Shown here piece after piece: positions 17,197 to 25,022 of a stretch of DNA of 64,000 nt. The position numbers and the translations under genes are program-made. Position 1 is the first letter of the stretch. Each line of letters starts with the position of its first letter. Source of the stretch: Pelagicoccus sp. (lineage in GTDB: Bacteria; Verrucomicrobiota; Verrucomicrobiia; Opitutales; Opitutaceae); assembly GCA_028284635.1 (NCBI GenBank), contig JANQRJ010000011.1, forward strand, positions 1 through 64,000. The letters run 5' to 3'. The notes below the pieces were generated by a model. The model saw only the letters and a list, made by a program, of their open reading frames with translations. It was not told where the DNA came from and did no database searches.

Positions 17197-18173
17197 GTGT
17201 CTCGCTTCAGTTCAAAGGCGTCAGCAAGCAGTACGCCCGCGCCGACCTTCCCGCTGTATCCGATATCGACCTACGCGTCGAGCAAGGCGAAACCCTCGCC
17301 CTCATAGGCGAGAGCGGCAGCGGCAAATCAACCCTCCTGCGCCTCGCCTCCGGACTCGAAGCGCCCGACTCCGGCGAAATCCTTCTCGGCAAGCAAACCG
17401 TAGCCAGCAACCAAGCCTGGACTCCTCCCGAGAAACGCAACGTCGGCCTCGTATTCCAGGACGGCGCCCTTTTTCCCCACCTCGACGTGGCAGCCAATCT
17501 CGCCTACGGCCTCGCTCGCCTTCCAAAAGCGGAGCAAAGAGCCACCGTAGCCAGCTACTTGGAACGCGCAGGTCTCGCCGGCAAGGAAAAGCGATTCCCC
17601 CACGAGCTCTCCGGCGGCGAGCGCCAGCGCCTCTCCGTCGCCCGAGCTCTCGCGCCCCAGCCGAGTCTCCTTCTCATGGACGAACCCTTCGGCAGCCTCG
17701 ACCCCGCGCTGCGCTGCTCCCTCCGCGACGAAATCCACACCCTCCTTCGCAGTGTCGGCGCCACGGTAGTCCTCGTAACGCACGACCCCGAGGACGCCCT
17801 CTCCGTCGCCGACAAGATCGCCATTCTAGGAAACGGCCGCATCGAGCAATTCGGTCCCCCCAGCCAAGTCTACAACGCCCCATCCTGCGCCTACTGCGCC
17901 CACATCTTCGGCCCCGCCAACGAAGTTGTCCAAGAAGATGGATCCAGATTGTGGATACGACCTGAACGCCTCGAACTGCGAGAAAGTCCAGAACCGAACG
18001 CCATCCAAGCCAAAGTCACCCGCATCAAAGACGTGTGGAAACACCAGGAAGTGCACCTAGAGCCCATCAGCCCCGGAACGGAAGCGGGGCAACCCCACTG
18101 GCTCGCCTACACCCAATCCCCGCTCCCCGTCCAGGAAGGCTCCACCGTTTGGGTGAAATTCCGCCAAACCTGA
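17193..18173 (+). CDS. Fe(III) ABC transporter ATP-binding protein
   Basis: A 326-residue ABC ATPase with Walker A GESGSGKST (about residues 38-46), a Q-loop in VGLVFQDGALFPHL, signature LSGGERQRLSVARAL, Walker B LLLMDEP and switch His in VLVTHDPEDAL. A C-terminal TOBE-like segment of about 80 residues, as in FbpC/PotA-type ATPases, follows. It is coupled to the permease by a 4-bp overlap. It powers import of ferric iron by the preceding two genes. Confidence 0.93.
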   Translation: MSVSLQFKGVSKQYARADLPAVSDIDLRVEQGETLALIGESGSGKSTLLRLASGLEAPDSGEILLGKQTVASNQAWTPPEKRNVGLVFQDGALFPHLDVAANLAYGLARLPKAEQRATVASYLERAGLAGKEKRFPHELSGGERQRLSVARALAPQPSLLLMDEPFGSLDPALRCSLRDEIHTLLRSVGATVVLVTHDPEDALSVADKIAILGNGRIEQFGPPSQVYNAPSCAYCAHIFGPANEVVQEDGSRLWIRPERLELRESPEPNAIQAKVTRIKDVWKHQEVHLEPISPGTEAGQPHWLAYTQSPLPVQEGSTVWVKFRQT

Positions 18174-18510
18174 ATTGTCCCAAACGTTTCATATGAATAG
18201 TTGCAAAAATCAAGGCTGCCAGCTTCCAATCATGGATAGTATTATTCTTCGAAGCAACGATTTTGCTTTCCCCACTTCTGTCCAAGATTAGACCACATAG
18301 CCTAGGTGAGATTCCGGCAAAATCATTTTGAGCAAAATCATTATTTTAAAAATTCCATCAGGACCCAGTTCCTCATCGATCCGAAAAAACGTGCGTCTAG
18401 CCATATTCTTTCAGGAAAAACGCGATGGATCCACTGCCTTAACTTATGGGAAAATTAATAATTCCTCTCCGGAAACGGTGAAGCGAACATTTCAAAAAAG
18501 AATGCTTTGG

Positions 18511-18589
18511 AACCGCGAATGAACGCGAATAGACGCGAATTTCCTACGACTTGAAGACCATTCGTGTGCATTAGCGTCTATTCGCGGTT
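18511..18589. repeat. Family-3 inverted repeat in a gene-poor stretch
   Basis: The left arm aaccgcgaatgaacgcgaat... and the right arm ending tctattcgcggtt pair over about 30 bases with a few mismatches. It is the main recognisable object in the 484-bp gap between the iron ATPase and the LamG gene (18174-18657). The rest of that gap is AT-richer and shows no credible gene. Confidence 0.75.
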
Positions 18590-18657
18590 CCTAGAACACT
18601 TATTTTGAAACGTTTGAGTTGACTCAGCGGATCGAGCGCCATCGTGGGAAAGACGCG

Positions 18658-19437
18658 CTATTTTTGGCAAAGAGCGTACAACTCTGCAGCGGTCAGGGCG
18701 CGACTGTATACGGCCAAGGCAGCTATGGAGCCGCAAAAGAAATTGCCCATCTCTCCCGATCGATCCACACCGCCTACCGTAAAATCGGATCCGGAAGGGC
18801 CAGAGTCATGCAGTCCTCCTGCCATGTAATAGGGATTCACTCCAGGACAGGCATCCAGCATGCCATTGAGCCAAGCATAACCTGCTTGGCCATCGTAGCT
18901 CATGGCGACCGTCGCCCACTGATCGTAAGGGACTGCCGTCGCTCCCATACAGCCATCAATACAATATTTGTAACCAGGCGTCGGTCCCCCAATATTGGAG
19001 AGGTGACCGAATACACGGTCGCTAGCGCCGAACACTTTGATATTCAGGAAGAGACCGTATTGACGCCCTCGATTGGTTTCGTTCCATTGTCCTGCAATGA
19101 ATTCGCATTGTTCAACCCGAGTCCTTTTTCTCTTGATCCAGGCAATGAGTGTCAAATGACCGTCTTTTCCGTGAATATCCAAGCCAGGACATTCATGCCG
19201 CGGTATCGAGAGCCACTGCCCCTCGCTCAATTGCAGAGCCGTTCCGCCGAAGCTGGCGCCGGAATCCTCAACGACCTCTAGGGGCCCAGATCCCGATTGC
19301 AGGCAATATGGCTCGCCTCGCTTGGAAGTGAATCTATCCCCTGACTCGTCGAAGGTCCAGAAGCTGACGAGTCCAGGAATGTCGCTCGGATCGAGCGAAA
19401 TCATAAAGCTTTTTTCCGGTAGCGGTACGTTATCCAT
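18658..19437 (-). CDS. LamG/concanavalin-like jelly-roll domain protein
   Basis: A 259-residue protein that is essentially one LamG/LamGL fold: GLVSFWTFDE at the start, GTALQLSEGQWLSIP, LTLIAWIKR, GQWNETNRGRQYGLFLN, WATVAMSYDGQAGYAWLNGM and the closing AALAVYSRALTAAELYAL helix. These domains bind carbohydrates or accompany glycoside hydrolases. There is no signal peptide, catalytic domain or anchor, which is unusual because LamG domains are normally extracellular. The gene stands alone between repeat-rich gaps, and its product could be cytoplasmic or exported by an unrecognised route. Confidence 0.85.
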   Translation of the reverse strand: MDNVPLPEKSFMISLDPSDIPGLVSFWTFDESGDRFTSKRGEPYCLQSGSGPLEVVEDSGASFGGTALQLSEGQWLSIPRHECPGLDIHGKDGHLTLIAWIKRKRTRVEQCEFIAGQWNETNRGRQYGLFLNIKVFGASDRVFGHLSNIGGPTPGYKYCIDGCMGATAVPYDQWATVAMSYDGQAGYAWLNGMLDACPGVNPYYMAGGLHDSGPSGSDFTVGGVDRSGEMGNFFCGSIAALAVYSRALTAAELYALCQK

Positions 19438-19744
19438 TGTTCTGCTTTCCTAAGTCGAGGCCAAGCATGCAACTTGCGCGTGTCCGCTATGGGTGCGTTG
19501 CATATAGGTTCATGAGCTTATATATGGAATGAAGAACCAGATCATGGCAACTGCGGAATCCGTGAATGGAGAAAGAAAAAGCAACAAAATTTAAAATGCG
19601 TTCCAGTAAGAATAAACCGCAGGGCTAACTGTCGAACCAATCGGTCGCTCCCGATTCAGATCGGGACCGACCCACCTATGTGCGAGTGAACAAACGAAAA
19701 ATGCTCTGAAAAGCGTACGATAAGTCGAAGATACTGCTTTTGAG

Positions 19745-19817
19745 GTAGGGACCGATCGCCGAGCGGTCCGTGTTGCAGGATCCATTCTCCGGGGACCGCT
19801 CGGCGATCGGTCCCTAC
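19745..19817. repeat. Family-1 repeat, perfect 25-bp arms
   Basis: The left arm gtagggaccgatcgccgagc... (19745-19769) is exactly reverse-complemented at 19793-19817. The loop gtgttgcaggatccattct is shared with the copy at the window start. It ends 18 bp beyond the stop codon of the glycolate oxidase operon and could cap that transcript. The other bases of the 398-bp gap 19438-19835 hold nothing I can identify. Confidence 0.88.
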
Positions 19818-19835
19818 CCTTTCCACATATTGGAT

Positions 19836-21131
19836 CTACCTATTTCGATACGCCCGAGCCAATATCGATACCGGGTGATGCACTATCGTATCCGACCCTT
19901 CGATACGCAGGCCGGTTTGCAGCTGAAGATGGCAGCCAGGATTCGCCGTGGCCACATTCGGGGCAGCGGTTTGCAGTATATTGGCTACCTTTCGCTTCTG
20001 CAGTTTTCCGGCCTGCTCCGGTTGCGTTATGTTGTACACGCCCGCGCTGCCGCAGCACCAACTGGACTCGGCCAACGGCTTAAGGGTCAGATTGGGCACC
20101 GCCTTGAGCAGATCGCGAGGCTGGCGACTGACTCCCTGTCCGTGGCAGAGGTGGCAGGAATCGTGGTAGGTCACCGTCATCGGCTCGGGCAGAGCAGGCG
20201 GCGGGGCTAGGCCGATTTCGTCGAGCCACTCATGAATATCCTTGAGCTTGCTGTCCCAGATGGCCGCCTTGGCCGCGTAGTCGGGATCATTTTTCAGAAG
20301 CCGCCCGTAGTGCTTAAGGTGACTGCCGCAACCGCCGGCATTGCTGATGATCGCATCCACTTCGTCGAGATCGAACTGGTCGATCGCCCGACGAGCCAGC
20401 TCCTCGGCGAGAGCCGTTTCTCCATTGTGCCCATGCAGCGACCCGCAGCAGGCCTGGCAACGCGGCGTGACGACCGAACAGCCGTTGGCCAGCAACACGT
20501 CGACCGTATCGCGGTTGACGTCGCTAAAGGCCAAGTCCTGCACACAACCGGTAAGCATGCCGACTCTGAAACGCGGCGGCTCGGCTGGGACTTCCTCTCG
20601 AGCGATAAGGCCGTCGGAAAAGGAGCGTTGGATACGGGGAGCCATAGGCTCGAGCTCTCGAAGGTTCCTGGGCAACAGACGGAAGGCTCCAATGCGGCGC
20701 AAGAGAGCTTGCAGACCTGAGCTTTGGTATAGCCACATGACGCGGCCAATCGCCCGCAACAGACGCGGACGCATGAAGATCGTCTTGACCGCGAGCCATC
20801 TCCAGAAGCGCCGCTCCTTCGTATCCAAAATTTGGGCATCCTCGATATCCGCCCGAGCGTTTTCGAAAAGATCCGCGTAGTCGACTCCAGCAGGACAGGC
20901 CGTCGTGCAGGCCAGACAGCCGAGACAGTAATACATCTCTTCGCCGAATGCGGGCGTGAGCTCGAGTTGGCCATCCGCGATGGCCCGCATGAGAGAGATG
21001 CGGCCGCGCGGGCTGTTGCGTTCCAGGCCCGTCTCGTCGTAGGTAGGACAGGTAGGCAGGCACATGCCGCAGTGCATGCATTGCTGCAGTATCGAGTAGT
21101 CGAGAGTTTCGAGGCGCTTGGCTTCAGGCAT
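19836..21131 (-). CDS. glcF: Glycolate oxidase iron-sulfur subunit
   Basis: From the ATG at 21131 the protein has 431 residues. The ORF-track start at 21323 runs back through glcD in another frame. Two 4Fe-4S ferredoxin motifs are present: CMHCGMCLPTCP and CLGCLACTTACPAGVDY. Two CCG-type cysteine-rich domains follow (CCGSLHGHNG and SSWCCGSAGVYN with HDSCHLCHGQGV). This is the standard GlcF layout, and the protein passes electrons from the flavin subunit to the quinone pool. The start codon overlaps the glcD stop by 8 bp (ATGCCTGA), so the pair is coupled. D-lactate dehydrogenase with the same architecture is a possible alternative. Confidence 0.93.
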   Translation of the reverse strand: MPEAKRLETLDYSILQQCMHCGMCLPTCPTYDETGLERNSPRGRISLMRAIADGQLELTPAFGEEMYYCLGCLACTTACPAGVDYADLFENARADIEDAQILDTKERRFWRWLAVKTIFMRPRLLRAIGRVMWLYQSSGLQALLRRIGAFRLLPRNLRELEPMAPRIQRSFSDGLIAREEVPAEPPRFRVGMLTGCVQDLAFSDVNRDTVDVLLANGCSVVTPRCQACCGSLHGHNGETALAEELARRAIDQFDLDEVDAIISNAGGCGSHLKHYGRLLKNDPDYAAKAAIWDSKLKDIHEWLDEIGLAPPPALPEPMTVTYHDSCHLCHGQGVSRQPRDLLKAVPNLTLKPLAESSWCCGSAGVYNITQPEQAGKLQKRKVANILQTAAPNVATANPGCHLQLQTGLRIEGSDTIVHHPVSILARAYRNR

Positions 21132-22545
21132 CGTTTTGCAGTTGTTCATTCGATACAGAGGCAGCTTGGAGATCGAAGATCTTGCCTGGATTGAACAGGT
21201 TCTTCGGATCAAGCGCGCCTTTGATCCGCTTGAGCAGCGGGTAGCTCGCATCGCGAAACTGCGCAGGCAAGTGCTTCTTTTTCGCCAGGCCCACGCCATG
21301 CTCGCCCGTAATGGTGCCGCCAAGCTCGATGGTGAAGTCGAAGATCTCGTCCATGGCGAGCTCGACGCGATGCATTTCTTCGGGATCCTTTTCGTTGGTC
21401 AGGAAGGTAGGATGCAGGTTGCCATCTCCCATATGGCCGAAGTTCGCCACCTTCACCTTGTGGCGGGCGGCAGCGTCCTCCACAAAACGGACCATCTCGG
21501 CCAAGCGGCTGCGCGGCACGGTCACGTCTTCCAAAATAGTGGTCGGCCTCACCCTAGCCAAAGCGCTGAAGGCGGAACGTCGGGCCGTGGCCAACTCGGC
21601 TGCTTCCAATCCATCGCGAGCGACTCGCACTTCGATAGCCCCGTGGCGGCGAGCGATCGCTTCCATTTTGGCCGCCTCTTCGGCAACCACCGCAGAATGG
21701 CCATCCGTTTCCATAAGCAGCAGAGAGGTCGCCTCCGTCGGCAGGCCGATCTTGGCAAACTCCTCCACGCATCGCAGGGTGGTCTGGTCGAGGAACTCCA
21801 GCGTGCAGGGAATGATCTTTTCCGCGATGATGGACGAAACAGTCTCGGCCCCAGCCTCCAGAGTGCTGTAGGTCGCGAGCAAGGTCCGACGTGCGGGCGG
21901 CAACGGAACGAGCTTGAGCAGGACTTTCGTAATGATGCCCAAAGTGCCTTCGCTACCCACAAACAGGTCCTTCAGCGAATAGCCAGCGACATCCTTGACA
22001 CACTTGTTGCCCAGCCAGGCGATTTCGCCGTCGGGTAAAACGACCTCCATCCCCATGACATAGTCGCGAGTCACGCCGTATTTGAGGCCGCGCAGGCCGC
22101 CAGAGTTGTTGGCCACGTTGCCGCCGATAGTAGAGACCTTCAGCGAGCTGGGATCCGGCGGATAGAAAAGCCCTTCAGCGAGGGCTCCGTCTTCGATGGA
22201 CTTGGTGATCGTCCCCGTTTCGGCGAGCAAGGTGAGGTTGTCCGTATCGACTTCCAGGATACGGTTCATACGCAGGAGACACAATACGATACAGTCCGAG
22301 ATCGGCACGCTCCCGCCGCTAAGCCCCGTGCCCGAACCGCGCGTCACGATCGGCACATCATCGGCGTTCGCCAACTCGACGACGGCCGAGACCTCCTGCG
22401 TATCGACGGGAAAAACGACGCAGGCGGGAAGCTGCTGCAAAACCGCCGTGCCATCGAAGCCGTAGGGAATCAGATCCTCCTTGCTCGTAAGGACGCGGGC
22501 TGGCGCCAACAGGGATCGCAAACGTTCTATAGTTTCGGGTTTCAT
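21124..22545 (-). CDS. glcD: Glycolate oxidase FAD subunit
   Basis: A 473-residue FAD-linked oxidase. The PCMH-type FAD-binding domain (residues about 40-220) includes TRGSGTGLSGGSVP and NVANNSGGLRGLKYG. The C-terminal FAD-oxidase domain has FGHMGDGNLHPTF and TGEHGVGLAKK. It oxidises glycolate (or D-lactate) to the 2-oxoacid. A GntR/FCD regulator lies upstream on the same strand, across a 376-bp gap filled with repeats. Glycolate is abundant in algal exudates, which suits a marine life style. Confidence 0.94.
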   Translation of the reverse strand: MKPETIERLRSLLAPARVLTSKEDLIPYGFDGTAVLQQLPACVVFPVDTQEVSAVVELANADDVPIVTRGSGTGLSGGSVPISDCIVLCLLRMNRILEVDTDNLTLLAETGTITKSIEDGALAEGLFYPPDPSSLKVSTIGGNVANNSGGLRGLKYGVTRDYVMGMEVVLPDGEIAWLGNKCVKDVAGYSLKDLFVGSEGTLGIITKVLLKLVPLPPARRTLLATYSTLEAGAETVSSIIAEKIIPCTLEFLDQTTLRCVEEFAKIGLPTEATSLLLMETDGHSAVVAEEAAKMEAIARRHGAIEVRVARDGLEAAELATARRSAFSALARVRPTTILEDVTVPRSRLAEMVRFVEDAAARHKVKVANFGHMGDGNLHPTFLTNEKDPEEMHRVELAMDEIFDFTIELGGTITGEHGVGLAKKKHLPAQFRDASYPLLKRIKGALDPKNLFNPGKIFDLQAASVSNEQLQNDA

Positions 22546-22607
22546 GGAATTCTTTTTAGGGGGTTCTTTTATTCCTACTTTGTTAGATAATTGAAATGGC
22601 CGAAAAT

Positions 22608-22691
22608 GTAGGGCCGGCGCAGACCTTGAGCCTGTCGAAAGGCAGAGAATAGATCAAACCAACGCGGTGCGGCGGCAAGCGCCGACCCTAC
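22608..22691. repeat. Family-7 inverted repeat (gtagggccggcgc...)
   Basis: The outer arms gtagggccggcgc and gcgccgaccctac enclose a spacer containing gcctgtcgaaaggcagagaa. The same spacer motif appears in reverse inside the family-2 element at 58298-58398. Modules are therefore shared between families. Confidence 0.7.
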
Positions 22692-22718
22692 AAGCATAAT
22701 CTAACAAAGTGAACTTAT

Positions 22719-22900
22719 ACCGCCAATGGCCGCGAATAGCTGCCTGAAGAGGTAGGGACCGATCGCCGAGCGGTCCGCGTTGGTTTGGTTTCTTCAAGGC
22801 TCTGCGGACCGCCCGCCGATCGGTCCCTACCTTGAGTGACTTACTAGACACTCTCTTAGGAATTATATAATATTCGCGATCATCGGCGGTCACTAGCGGT
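22719..22900. repeat. Family-3 repeat split by a nested family-1 repeat
   Basis: The outer arms accgccaatggccgcgaat (from 22719) and the matching inverse ending cactagcggt (to 22900) are family 3. Between them, 22752-22830 is a complete family-1 element with gtagggaccgatcgccgagc and cgatcggtccctac arms. One repeat has inserted into another, which shows that family 1 moved after family 3. With the preceding element it fills the 376-bp gap between glcD and the GntR gene. Confidence 0.75.
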
Positions 22901-22921
22901 GAAGATATATACATTTCGAAA

Positions 22922-23575
22922 TCAAGCGGATCCCGGGGCTTGCAGATGGAGAAGCATCGCCTGGCGAGCGACTTCGGGATCGCCCTGCTCTACCGCTTCG
23001 AGGATGGCTTGGTGATGGGCCCGGGCAGCATCGATGCCGACTTTGGCGAGCGTCATGCGGCGGTTCTCTTCCTCCAGATCGCCCACTGAGCGGAGCGTGA
23101 GGGCGAGAACCCGGTTGCCCGCCATATCCGCCAGCTGGTGGTGAAACTGCAGATCGAGTCCCACCAGTTCGTCGTAGTCGGCGGCAGCGGCAAAGTCCTC
23201 ATGGATCACACGCAATTGCCTGAGATCCGACTTGGCCGCCCTGCGCGCGGCCTGGGCCGCCAGGTTCGGCTCCGTCCACAGGCGAAGCTCTTGAAACTGC
23301 CGCCTTCGCTCGGCCGCATCGGGCAGCTCGCGCTCCAGCGAGACTCGTATGGGCTGCCAAAGACGCCGTACCACTTTCACTCCCACCCCGTGCCGCACCT
23401 CCAACATGCCTTGCATCTCCAGGCGTTTCACCGCTTCGCGCACCACCGTACGGCTCACGCCTAGCTCCTCGGACAACCGGCGCTCTGCAGGCAGCCAATC
23501 CACATCTCGGTAGTCGTTGAGCAACGCGTTGCTCGCCTCTTCGACCAACGGAGGGCGCTTCGCTATTTTGGGCAT
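22922..23575 (-). CDS. GntR-family (FadR/FCD) transcriptional regulator
   Basis: A 217-residue protein. The winged helix at residues about 15-75 contains LPAERRLSEELGVSRTVVRE and a wing ending RHGVGVKVV. The C-terminal all-helical FCD ligand domain has the D/H metal-binding positions seen in GlcC/LldR-type regulators (LDLQFHHQLADMAGN). It lies upstream of glcDF in the same orientation, so glycolate or lactate is the likely effector. The intervening gap holds palindromic repeats, so glcDF may also have its own promoter. Confidence 0.88.
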   Translation of the reverse strand: MPKIAKRPPLVEEASNALLNDYRDVDWLPAERRLSEELGVSRTVVREAVKRLEMQGMLEVRHGVGVKVVRRLWQPIRVSLERELPDAAERRRQFQELRLWTEPNLAAQAARRAAKSDLRQLRVIHEDFAAAADYDELVGLDLQFHHQLADMAGNRVLALTLRSVGDLEEENRRMTLAKVGIDAARAHHQAILEAVEQGDPEVARQAMLLHLQAPGSA

Positions 23576-23743
23576 CGATTCTTTTAGGTTCAGTCGGAAT
23601 GCCGCATTGACTGCCGACCAGTGCTATGAGGTCATACCACTGACAGATTTCAAACAAAAAATGGTCGACAGCGAGGAGTGGCAAGGCCTTAGATTCCCAC
23701 TCCGACTCGCTAATCGCGAAACGTAGTTCGAACAAGCGGTTGC

Positions 23744-24937
23744 ATGGAAAAAGACGTTTCCCAAGACACCAAGCCCAACTTCCTCGAAGCAATTGGAGAG
23801 CTGCTTCCGGCGAGCATTTTCGCCAAGGGAGCGGACGGCAAATACGCCTACTACAATTCCGTCTTCGCCAATTCGGTCGGCATCAACAACCCGTACGAGG
23901 GCTTGAACAAAACCGCCAGAGAAGTCCTCGAACCAGAGCGAGCCCACAATGCCGAGAAGGAAGACCACCTCGTCCTGAAGGAAGGCAAGAGCATCATCAA
24001 CCGGGAGAACTTCGACAAGCGCATCGGCAGGGAAGACCGCTGGTCGCTTGTATCCAAAGTTCCTGTCAAAAACGAAAGCGGCGAAATCGTCGGACTGGTC
24101 GGCATGGCGCTCGACATCCATGCCCGCAAGATGGCCGAAGAAAAGCTGCACGCCCTAGCCCACGAGCTGGAACGGCGAAACGAGAAGCTGGAAGCCGACC
24201 TGACCCTGGCCCGCACTATCCAAAGAGCGATGCTCCCAAACCAGGAGGAAGGAGATGAAGACGCGTCGGGATTGAGCATCGCTTATCGAGTCAATCACTC
24301 GGAGAGACTCGGTGGCGACTTCGTCAACATCACCGAACCTCAACCAGGAACTCGGCTAGTGCTCATCTGCGACGTAATGGGACATGGGATACAAGCCGCC
24401 CTCATAGCTTTTCTGCTCAACGGGCTGATCGATAGCCTGAGCCGAGAAGTAGCCGATCCAGGACACTTTCTCACGGCGCTCAACGAGCGATTCTGCGCCA
24501 TAACCGGCAACACTTCCGAGCTGACTTTCGCGACCGCGCTTTGCGTATCCATAGACGCCCTATCCCAGACCTGTTCCTATGCTAGCGCCGGCCATCCTCT
24601 ACCCCTGGTCGCCCATCCCGGAGGAGCGTGGCAAGAGCCCGGCAAAGGCTCGGAGGAACAGGGACAATGCGCCCTGGGAATCGTGCAGGACGCAGTCTAC
24701 GAGACGGATTCCTTCCCATTCGAAAAAGAAGCCACGCTCGCCCTCTTCACAGACGGGATCATCGAAAGCCTTGCCGAATCGGGCGAGGAAATCGGTCAGC
24801 GAGGGCTCGTCGAAGCCCTCAGAGGCTCAGCAGGCCGCTCTCCGCAAAGCATACTGGAAACCGTACAGCAGAACATCGCGAAGGCCCACATCGCGTCGCA
24901 GGACGACGTAACTCTGCTCATCGCGAAAAACCAGTAG
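23744..24937 (+). CDS. PAS domain-PP2C (RsbU/SpoIIE) serine phosphatase
   Basis: A 397-residue cytoplasmic signalling protein. Residues about 10-130 form a PAS domain (LPASIFAKGADGKYAYYNSV to GLVGMALDIHARK). A coiled-coil linker (LAHELERRNEKLEADL) then leads to LARTIQRAMLPNQ, the standard entry to the RsbU-type PP2C domain. Metal-binding aspartates are in VLICDVMGHG, ALFTDG and SQDDVTLLI, so the enzyme should be active. Such proteins dephosphorylate anti-sigma-factor antagonists in partner-switching pathways. No partner kinase or STAS protein lies nearby, so the target is unknown. It diverges from the GntR gene across 168 bp. Confidence 0.9.
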   Translation: MEKDVSQDTKPNFLEAIGELLPASIFAKGADGKYAYYNSVFANSVGINNPYEGLNKTAREVLEPERAHNAEKEDHLVLKEGKSIINRENFDKRIGREDRWSLVSKVPVKNESGEIVGLVGMALDIHARKMAEEKLHALAHELERRNEKLEADLTLARTIQRAMLPNQEEGDEDASGLSIAYRVNHSERLGGDFVNITEPQPGTRLVLICDVMGHGIQAALIAFLLNGLIDSLSREVADPGHFLTALNERFCAITGNTSELTFATALCVSIDALSQTCSYASAGHPLPLVAHPGGAWQEPGKGSEEQGQCALGIVQDAVYETDSFPFEKEATLALFTDGIIESLAESGEEIGQRGLVEALRGSAGRSPQSILETVQQNIAKAHIASQDDVTLLIAKNQ

Positions 24938-25022
24938 CGCGGCGCGAGAGCATCACAGAAATCCGCTCGAAGGACGAGCTAGGAAAGACTTCCCCCTAGC
25001 CGCTTTCCTCCGCAGCCGCCTC

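Noticed and set aside
18174-18510. Possible riboswitch or small RNA in the AT-rich gap after the iron ATPase
   Set aside because: I could not see a known riboswitch core or a promoter-terminator pair.
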